Shown here: piece after piece, positions 57,101 to 64,000 of the stretch
Numbering within the stretch: position 1 is the first letter of the stretch
Layout: every line of letters begins with the position of its first letter
Assembly: GCF_002575655.3 (NCBI RefSeq)
Contig: NC_053036.3
Coordinates: forward strand, 649,471,387 to 649,535,386
Origin: Aegilops tauschii subsp. strangulata
Lineage: Eukaryota; Streptophyta; Magnoliopsida; Poales; Poaceae
DNA: 64,000 nt
Reading direction: 5' to 3'
Translations under genes and position numbers: made by a program
The notes under the pieces: model-generated
Told to the model about the DNA's origin: nothing
Seen by the model: only the letters and a program-made list of their open reading frames with translations
Databases searched by the model: none

Positions 57101-59893
57101 AATTCGTCGTGGCTATGGAAGCTACATTTAGACCTCCCTAGCTAATTTCATTTTAGAATGCCGATCTTGCGCATATACCACAAGAATATCTTCATAAATG
57201 TGATTTTTAGTTTCCAAAAGTATATATTTTTAATTGAAATATCGGAACGAAACAACACCTTTATTGTACATGGAGTTGACGGAATATTGATGGTTTTGGT
57301 GAAAAATCCATCTAAAGGCGGCCACATAAGTTATTCCATGCAATCAAATTTTGCCCAATCTGAACACGACGAAATGCCTTAGTTTTCAATATATACTAAA
57401 TATATTTCACTAATTGTATGGACGTTTGCTACATTTAGCACATGGTCTGGAAAAAGTTAGGTGTCGTATTTACATAATTATTTGCAATATATACTCTTTA
57501 TGTATTAATTTGCTGTTTCTGTCTGACCTATTGAACATACAAAATTACGCAGGTACTTCATTGTAATTGATGATTTATGGCTTGCATCCATATGGAATAT
57601 TATTAGCCGTGCTTTTCCTCGGGGTGATTATTGCAGCAGAATAATATCAACTACACAAATTGATGATGTAGCACTGGCATGCTGTAGTTATGACTCAGGT
57701 TATATATATATGATGGAACCTCTTAATGATCACGAATCTAGAAAGTTATTCTTCGGCAGAGTGTTTGGCTCCGAAGATGGCTGTCCAACAGATATCTTAG
57801 AAGTTTCAGACATGATTATCAGGAAATGTGGTGGTTTGCCATTAGCAATTGTAGATATAGCCAGTCTGCTAGCATGCGAATCCAGTATCGTATTGGAAAA
57901 ATGGAAACACGTACATGATTCTTTGCCGTCCACTTCCGAAGGGATGAAAGATTTTCTAAACCTAATCTGCAATAGCCTTCCACACCTTATCTACAGCAGT
58001 CTTCCACCTCGGTTGAGGACATGCTTGTTATATCTCAGCATGTATCCACAGGGCTGCGTGATCAAGAAGGATGAGTTGGTGAAGCTCTGGGTAGCTGAAG
58101 GTTTTCTCAGTGTTGTGGGAGGGCGAGACACACAAGATATTGCCGAGGGTTATTTTGCTGAGCTTGTGAGCAGAGGAATAGTCCAAGTCGTGGATACCAG
58201 TAATAACGGCGAGGTGTTTTCGTGTACAGTTCACCAGACGGTACTGGATTATATTAGGCACAAATCCATGGAGAAGAATTTCGTCATCACCGTGGACTAT
58301 TTTCAATCAACTGTAGCACTTTCTGACAAAGTTCGCCGCTTGTCGGTCCAGTTTGGAGGGGTAAAAAGCGCATACATACCGGAAACCATTGTAACATCCC
58401 AAGTTCGATCACTTATATTTTGGGGTTTCTTCGAGTGTGTACCTTCTTCCATAAAGGATTATGGACTTCTTCGAGTTCTGATTCTTCATATTTGGGCTGA
58501 CGAAGACAACGAGAGTTTTGACCTCACTGGAATCGGGGAGCTATTTCTTCTCAAGTATCTCAAGATTGAATGTAATATCACTGTCGAACTTCCAGACAAG
58601 ATTCAAGGGCTACAACACTTGGAAACACTGGAAGTATATGCAAAAGTAGTTGCTGCTCCTTCAGATATTGGTAATATGAAGAGATTACTGCACCTCTGCC
58701 TTCCGAGCGAGTATATTCAGCCCAGTGTAGTTGCCCGCATGACATCTCTTCGCGCACTCAGATATATTGATCTCAGCAGGTGCTCGGTAGAGGATGTTTT
58801 ACATCTTGGAGAGCTGACCAATCTCCAGGATCTTCAGCTCACCGGTTCTACGGTACAGCCAGCAGAAAATCCGGAAAGGAATGTGCAATTACTAGGCTCG
58901 ATTCTCGAGAAACTCAGTGTCTTGCAGTCCGTAACTCTGGTACCAGCCGCTTCAGGCTCCTCTTGTGTACATATTCCCCAGGATGGCTTCAGCATGGCGT
59001 CTCCTTCTACTCGGGAACTGCTTCTTCGGAGGATCGAGCTGTCATGGCGCTGTTGCATCTTCTTCAGCCTACCTGAGTGGTTTGGGGAGCTCAGAAGACT
59101 CTGCATTCTTAAGATTGCAATTAGGAGGCTATCGATGAATGATACTGATATGCTAAAAGGACTTCCTGCCCTCACTGCTCTAACCCTGTATATCCAGACA
59201 GCCCCTGCAGACAGGATCGTCATCAAGAAGGAGGGATTCAAAGTACTCACGTACTTCAAGTTCATCTGTGCTGCACCATGTGTGTCCTTTGTTCCAGGAG
59301 CAATGCCCAAAGTCCAAAAGCTCAAGCTAGGCTTTAATTCAAACAGAATGAAGCAACATAGCTTTCGAATGGCTGGCTTACGTTTCTTGAGAGGCCTTAC
59401 AGAGTTTTCTGTAAAATTTGGGGTTGAGGATGATGAAAAATTCGACATAAAAGCTGCCGAGTCTGTAATGGAGGCTGCCATATGGAATCCCCCAAACACT
59501 CCAATAATGAGAGTACGATGTGTTGATGTGATTTTTTGCGCCGAGGAGGATAAGAGTACAGCGACTGAAGAAATAGAGGAAAAGCTGGAAGGCAAGAAAA
59601 AGGAGGATATTGAACCTCACCTTCCTATCCCAGTCACAGATTTTCTTCCCGATCAGTTCTCGGATTCTTCAATGGCCAAGATTAATACATACAAAAATCC
59701 CAGCCAATTGGATTACACTAAAATCCAAACAGATCCAATGGGATACCCAAGCATAGGCTTACAGAAGAGGGAACGTTCGGAGGAAAAGCGACATGAAATT
59801 GAGGAAAGCAAGAAAAAGAAGATGAAACATTCGGTGGAACATGCGAACAAGCCATTACTCGATAGCAGGTACGTGTTTTTCTTCTTAGATTAA
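51151..59893 (+). CDS. CC-NB-LRR immune receptor, first module of a possible tandem NLR
   Basis: Exons 51151-51766, 51871-52078 and 57553-59868, all with GT-AG borders and matching phases. The first intron splits the P-loop and the second precedes kinase-2. The protein has a proline-rich start, a coiled coil with DTEDHLDEV near residue 112, P-loop GCAGVGKTT (about 203-211), RNBS-A FQCRAFVTVSQ, kinase-2 YFIVIDDLW (about 276), CSRIISTT, GLPL CGGLPLAI (about 367) and LLYLSMYPQGC. The MHD position reads VHQ. LRRs run from about 540 to 930. A lysine/glutamate-rich extension of about 110 residues (ESKKKKMKH) follows, with no LRR. If the 97-bp intron at 59869 is retained the protein ends YVFFFLD at 59893, about 1053 residues. 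If spliced, it continues in frame into 59966-60778. The role would be cytoplasmic or nuclear pathogen sensing; the degenerate MHD suggests a sensor-type member. Confidence 0.88.
53790..55435 (-). mobile_element. 5'-truncated LINE 3' end with RNase H domain
   Basis: On the minus strand an RNase H-like domain runs from about 55400: GAVALSVDGSFNVTDGSAG, then EAELHAILEGIKLTVEH, then VQSDCASALKAI. It is interrupted at GHMI by the insertion 54022-55083 and continues with EIKFLLSDRIFVPVKI and DQNSVADCLAN. A poly(A) tail appears as T10 at 53790-53799. The 5' part is missing. The domain belongs to the LINE clade that carries a C-terminal RNase H. Confidence 0.8.
54022..55083 (-). mobile_element. 1.06-kb non-autonomous retroposon with a LINE-type tail
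   Basis: A perfect 11-bp target duplication CTGGATCATAT flanks it (54011-54021, 55084-55094). On the minus strand its 3' end reads GATGCAGAGGCCGGGGGTCC, a purine/pyrimidine stretch, then TCTAAAAAAGA, nearly the same tail as the full LINE at about 7365-7395. The body is GC-rich, proline/serine codon-rich, and has no LINE protein. It was probably mobilised by LINE machinery. Confidence 0.8.
55490..56762 (+). repeat. GC-rich noncoding retroposon-like repeat
   Basis: It starts with CTCCCGTGGGCGACATGGAG and AAACCCTAGCCGCC, which I recognise as a frequent start of Triticeae non-autonomous repeats. It ends TTATTGAATAAAATGTCCCC without a poly(A) tail. All frames are broken or domain-free. In composition it resembles 16600-18200. 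Confidence 0.5.
56830..57200 (-). pseudogene. LINE zf-RVT fragment
   Basis: The minus strand encodes FMKIFLWYMRKIGILK, then CSFHSHDELIHHLFFECHFARDVW, the end region of LINE ORF2, with two stops between the segments. It is an isolated fragment inside the NLR intron. Confidence 0.7.
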
Positions 59894-59965
59894 ACCTGCC
59901 TTTCTTATAATCCTCTCTCCATTATCGTGCCCATCTGTTCACCATTTCCCCTTCAATCTTACCAG

Positions 59966-60778
59966 ATATGCGACAACAGATCGTGTCCACGTCGTGACGG
60001 GCACCATGGGCTCCCTCCTCCCCAAGCTGCTCGAGCTCCTCAAGGACGAATACAACCTGGAGGCCAAAGTCAAGGCCAGTGTCGAGTCCCTCCACTTGAA
60101 GCTGGAGCGCCTGCAAGCTTGCCTCTCGGGGTTGGCAAGGCTGGAGCCCAAGCGGCTGGATGAGATCCTCAACGGTTGGGCCAGGGCTGTAAGGGACTTC
60201 TCTTATGATGCGGAGGATGCCGTCGATTCCTTACCCTTGCGCATCGAGGGTTCTCGGCGACTCATTACGTGGGTCACTGGATGGTTAAGTAGAAAGAAGG
60301 CTCACAAAGAGATCGCCGACACGATCAATGGCATCAAGAAAAAGGCCTGGGATTTGTCCACTCTCTATCAAAAGTGCTTGGAAACTGCGCATCTAAATTC
60401 CGCAACTAGCAATTACCCTCGCTTATTTGCTACGTATGCAAATCCGACAGAGTTGGTTGGTATCGAAGTTCCAAGGGACGAGGTGATATGGAAGCTGACA
60501 CGTGGAACTGGTGGTGTGTTCGGGCAGCCGAAGATAGTCTCCATTGTTGGAATGGGAGGATTGGGGAAGACAACTCTTGCTAAAGCAGTGTATGACAAGA
60601 TTCAAGTGCAATACGATTACAAGGCTTTCGTTCCGATGTCTAGGGATCCTGACATAAGGAAGGTTTACATGGACATCCTACTTCTAGTTGACAAGCAATC
60701 GTCTATGGGTCCCAGTTTGGCAAAATTGGGTGCAGGAGATCTTCAGTACAAAGTCAGGAGACTACTTGCGGACAAGAG
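59966..60778 (+). CDS. Second CC-NB module (partial), continuing beyond a long intron
   Basis: Own ATG at 60006 (MGSLLPKLLELLKDEYNLE). It has an Rx-type coiled coil with YDAEDAVDSL near residue 68, linker ELVGIEVPRDEVI, P-loop GMGGLGKTT (about 182), an RNBS-A-like YDYKAFVPMSRDPD, and ends ...RRLLADKR at a GT donor (60779). That is the same conserved intron position and phase as in module 1 (GKR/Y). Kinase-2, GLPL and LRR are not found in the remaining 3.2 kb. No terminator, poly(A) signal or promoter-sized gap separates it from module 1 (112 bp from that stop to this ATG). Splicing 59868 to 59966 is in frame with no stop. I infer a fused tandem NLR; a separate gene or a 3'-lost pseudogene remains possible. 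Confidence 0.75.
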
Positions 60779-61375
60779 GTATATATATGCATCCACCTTT
60801 TATACTCAAGTTCACGCAATTTAGCTCCACAGCGAGTACAATCGTCGTGAAGAGATATAAATTTGCAAGTATCATTTAATACTAGAGGGATACGCGCGCT
60901 TCGCTGCGCCGTTTTTCACTGGTTTGATATAATGTTTTTTTTCTGCCTTTGTGCCGTTGCAATTAGCTGCTTCGTTTCACCCAAGTCTATCCTTAATCAG
61001 GCACTGCGATGCATTATTTCAGCATGAGGCAAGTAATAGGTGCTAGAAATAATTATAACATAAAAATTATGGCAATATATACAGCAGGCAAAAATCCATA
61101 TATACGGCTGCGCTAATACGTGGAACACATTTGCAAGATAAATATAGTGGACAAATCACCGGCAGTAGGCAAGGAACACGTCCGAAATAAATGTAGCAAA
61201 CAAACACAATACAGCTAATCACTTTGTCCATTAGAATATTGTGCCGACTGCCTTGGAATTTCTATCTTTGGTAAGCTTGACCCAAATGATCGATTGGCAG
61301 CATCAATGCCCTACCTACCTACGCATTTGATGCCACAAAGAACTTAGGACAATTAAAGGAATGACATATAACATA

Positions 61376-61435
61376 CTCCCTCCGTTCCAAAATAAGTTGT
61401 ACTAAGCTTGAGATCTTATTTTGGAACGGAAGGAG
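61376..61435. mobile_element. Very short Stowaway MITE (60 bp)
   Basis: CTCCCTCCGTTCCAAAATAAG and CTTATTTTGGAACGGAAGGAG are inverted repeats with one extra base; TA flanks both sides (61374-61375, 61436-61437). Hardly any internal sequence is left between the arms. Confidence 0.85.
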
Positions 61436-61835
61436 TATTTAACAGGAGAGGAGATTCAGAACCTAACGACAAAAGCTAACTCATTGAATCATCAAAAGTT
61501 AAACAGTAGAAGGATTACACAACTAACATTTTTGTGTGAGCACATGATGGTGGCAACCATCACATCCATCTTTTATAGTGTGAATGTGTAGGGCGTGCAA
61601 AAACGTCCGGTCATCTTTAACCGCAAGAGAAAAGTAAATTCAAATGGAAACAAAAGGATAATAAGCCTTCTCTAATAAAATTATACATTAAAGCACAACA
61701 CAACAAAATACTACTACATAAAACAGGAGTGATTGTGAAATGAACCTCTAATTAGTGCCTACTTCCAAGTCCCACGCTTATATTTAAAAGCATTGTTGGA
61801 TGAAGCCTTAATGAAGTTGGGAGGAAATTGAGGTA

Positions 61836-61939
61836 CTCCCTCTGTTCACCTTTATAAGACCTTGAAGATATTTCAGACAATGTGCAAAACAACCTATTTT
61901 GAGTTGTCTGAAATGACTTACAAAAATGAACGGAGGGAG
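61836..61939. mobile_element. Stowaway MITE (104 bp)
   Basis: CTCCCTCTGTTCACCTTTAT at the left and AAAATGAACGGAGGGAG at the right are inverted, with TA on both sides (61834-61835, 61940-61941). Inside, TTTCAGACAA and TTGTCTGAAA form a further inverted pair. Confidence 0.88.
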
Positions 61940-63540
61940 TACTATTTCCCGTAAGTGGCATTTTTGGTGCTTAAAAACTGATGTTGCACAAGTGCACATT
62001 GCTCAAATGTTACTATATATATGGATTACCACAGGTAATCACCATATGCTTCAGGTATTGAACAACTAAAAATGAATTAGCAAGGGATGGCATGGACGCC
62101 TGAATGACAAATTCAAGTATTTTTCTATTTCACACAACACGACGTAAACCTGAGATGATCTTCAAGGTCTAGTAGCTACGAAGGTTATGTATTGTCTCTC
62201 AGACTTAATCAAGCTACTTGCAAACCTAGACCCAAGAAGTAAGCATGTCTGGACAAGTATATGGATTCGAAAGATACGGCAGAAGGAAAAGTATGTAAAC
62301 CAGTCCACGATGGAGGGAGTAGTGTGAGTAGGGAAGCTGCGTCTTGATGCAACTCAGCTGGTTCGCCTTCACAGCCAGCGGATTCTTCTGTAATTGCTAA
62401 ACTGTCCACCGTTAACCCCTACCTCGCCCCCAAGCATGAGAAGACAACCGACCCAAACACCTCGACGGACCAGAAGCCTCGAATTCGACAGAGCTTGGTA
62501 ACCTAACAGATTCAGAAATCACAATGGGCCTATAAAACAGAGTCCACATCTACATAGAGGTTTTTTGAACTGGGAGATTAATCGACAAAATGCAAATAGA
62601 AAGTGTGTGCGAACATGTGTATTCAGTAAAATGGTAACTTTACTGCAGCTTAAATAGGTACCAAAACTCTATGCTAACTATTAGCCCAAAAACTGGTTCA
62701 AAGTTTACGAAACAGTAGCATATCTTATTAGTAGCAACATACTCTAGCTCCTACTTCAAACTGAGATGATCTTGATATAATTGCAGCCTAGAACGAATAA
62801 TTGACAATGACTAAAGTAAGTAACACGGGTGTAGAAACTATCATAGAAAATACTCCCTGTAACTTAATATAAGACGTTTTTTGACATTGTCATAGACTCT
62901 AAAAATGGAACATCATTAAACCTATCCCTACAAGAATGCCACTTCTGCTCTATGTAATTTGAAAAATCAATAGTAGTTCAATGATGTTATTATCCTTGTA
63001 ACTTGTGCCCTCTTCAATCTTTTTTGTCCATGAGCTCATGTTGCAGTGCTAAAAATAGTTGATGACAAGAAATACTACTACCTGCTTCTTCCTCCTTGAG
63101 ACAGTGATAGGCACAAAAGGGTGTAGCCACTCGCCTATTCGTGCTTAATAGGCTCCACAATGAGGAGGTGTCCCATTCACAGGTTTAATTTTTTTATCTG
63201 CTAAAAATAATCAAACCAGACAAAAGACCTGAATCATTGGAAAATTTAAACATGCAGCATACAGAAATCATCCTGACAAAAGTGAAATTACCTAATACAT
63301 CCAGAGAGCTAACAGAAGTAAAATTTTAAATTACCTATTTCTCTAAAACGGCTGACTCAAACACGAAAACGCACAAACCAGAACTGCCAACAAATTAGAC
63401 ATTAGGTAAAGGAATAAAGGATGATGATCTAGAGAGGAAACAATGAACAAAAATGGACCCACTTGCAATGCCCAAATCGAAGAACTCTGATTGACATAGC
63501 AGCAACCCATGCAACCCCGACCTCTAGGGCAGAGAGGAAG

Positions 63541-63881
63541 CACATGGCGCAGCTGAAGTGATCCTTGGCGGCAGGGCCGTGAAGGAGATGGGGACAGAGT
63601 TGGCTGTCCTACCACTACTCCAGTCGGCCATCGTTAGTGTGGCGTACGGGGACGGGGACGGGCCAGCAGGAGTCCGAGCAACGGAGTGGATAGAGGACAA
63701 GGGAACCTCGAGGTGGCTGGTGGATTGCGTCATGAATCTCGGCGGGGGGACAACAGGCAAGGAGTGGCCGTAAGGATATCCGCGGTGCCGGCCGAAGCTA
63801 GGTTGGCGGCGGCCGCAAACCCTAGGTGGCGCTCGAAAGTAGAAGGACAACCACAGTGCTGTAATTCGTGGGAGCTTAGGC
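63541..63881. other. GC-rich stretch, unidentified
   Basis: Its minus strand resembles a 5' UTR and first exon of a plant gene in composition (AACCCTAG-like and GCGGCCGCCGCC text), with an open frame of about 108 codons (63850-63524) that has no recognisable motif. It could equally be repeat sequence. Confidence 0.25.
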
Positions 63882-64000
63882 TAGTCATAGTGGGGAGTAT
63901 CATAAAATAATATCATAGACGATCATATTTATTGCCATGCATGACATAAAGTAGCATAGCATTTAACATGACACGGTATCTACCTATGTTACTCTAACCC
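63882..64000. mobile_element. Left part of a MITE cut by the window end
   Basis: It starts GGCTAGTCATAGTGGGGAGT and near the end reads ATGTTACTCTAACCC, text of a MITE type that is very frequent in wheat (ends GGCTAGTCATAGTGGG). The right terminus would be just outside the window. Confidence 0.55.

Larger units (their letters stand above)
52079..57552 (+). other. Second intron of the NLR gene, 5.5 kb, filled with nested repeats
   Basis: Donor AAAAG/GTAACT and acceptor ACGCAG/GTACTTC are joined by an exact phase match (GKR, then YFIVIDDLW). 52100-53780 holds no gene. One proline-rich tail (about 52450-52527, ending at a TGA) could be a captured gene end. The rest is retroposon sequence, listed separately. 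Removing the recognised repeats would leave about 2.5 kb. Confidence 0.8.
60779..63540. other. Noncoding region, probably the intron after the second CC-NB module
   Basis: No kinase-2-like exon (hydrophobic run followed by DD and LW) is visible on the plus strand. It contains two clear Stowaway MITEs and a half-MITE at about 62851-62890 (TACTCCCTGTAACTTAATAT). By analogy with the 5.5-kb intron of module 1 the next exon may lie beyond the window. Confidence 0.45.

Noticed and set aside
58834..59595. 253-codon minus-strand frame opposite the NLR LRR
   Set aside because: It is antisense to a well-supported LRR coding exon, without own domain.
60006..60838. Independent short CC-NB gene ending YIYASTFYTQVHAI
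   Set aside because: That ending is read-through into an intron at a conserved donor site; the true exon ends at 60778.

Overview
The window reads as nuclear DNA of a Triticeae grass (the wheat, Aegilops and barley group). The evidence is an intron-containing CC-type NLR cluster embedded in dense nested transposons of grass type: En/Spm (CACTA) elements with TTTAGTC(C/G)CGGTT subterminal arrays, Stowaway MITEs with CTCCCTC termini, a tRNA-derived SINE, L1-type LINEs ending in a GATGCAGAGGCCGGGG tail, and LTR fragments resembling abundant Triticeae families. There is no sign of organellar or microbial DNA. Family names are from memory and are given only as resemblances.

Layout. 1-12.1 kb: the 3' LTR of one retrotransposon, an L1-type LINE (+) cut by an 800-bp hAT-type insertion, and a complete but gag-less copia element (-) with 122-bp LTRs and an ATTAC target duplication. 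12.4-19.3 kb: a truncated DUF295-type gene fragment, a degenerate A/T-rich repeat, and the first copy of a duplicated noncoding block. 19.3-30.1 kb: a second LINE (-), then a mosaic of truncated LTR, CACTA and Harbinger pieces. 30.2-31.1 kb: the second copy of the duplicated block, with a MITE the first copy lacks. 32.4-34.6 kb: an NLR-like gene (-) with coiled coil, winged-helix part and LRR but no nucleotide-binding core. 34.8-39.4 kb: a SINE, a 2.5-kb solo LTR with a perfect 5-bp target duplication, and a GTTGCAC-rich repeat. 39.4-49.7 kb: a complete 10.3-kb CACTA element with a GTG target duplication, a nearly intact TNP2-type transposase (two in-frame stops) and a second gene ending in a ULP1-like protease. 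51.1-60.8 kb: an NLR gene (+) whose second intron is swollen to 5.5 kb by nested retroposons. A second CC-NB module follows after a 97-bp intron that splices in frame. 60.8-64 kb: noncoding sequence with MITEs, probably the next long intron.

How the genes fit together. Removing the CACTA, solo LTR and SINE insertions leaves the two NLR genes head to head with roughly 3.5 kb between them, the arrangement of paired immune receptors. One partner has lost its NB-ARC core in frame. The other has a non-consensus MHD motif and seems to continue into a second CC-NB module, a possible tandem CNL-CNL protein. This is the most interesting biology here; transcript and synteny data would decide whether it is a working pair or a decaying locus.
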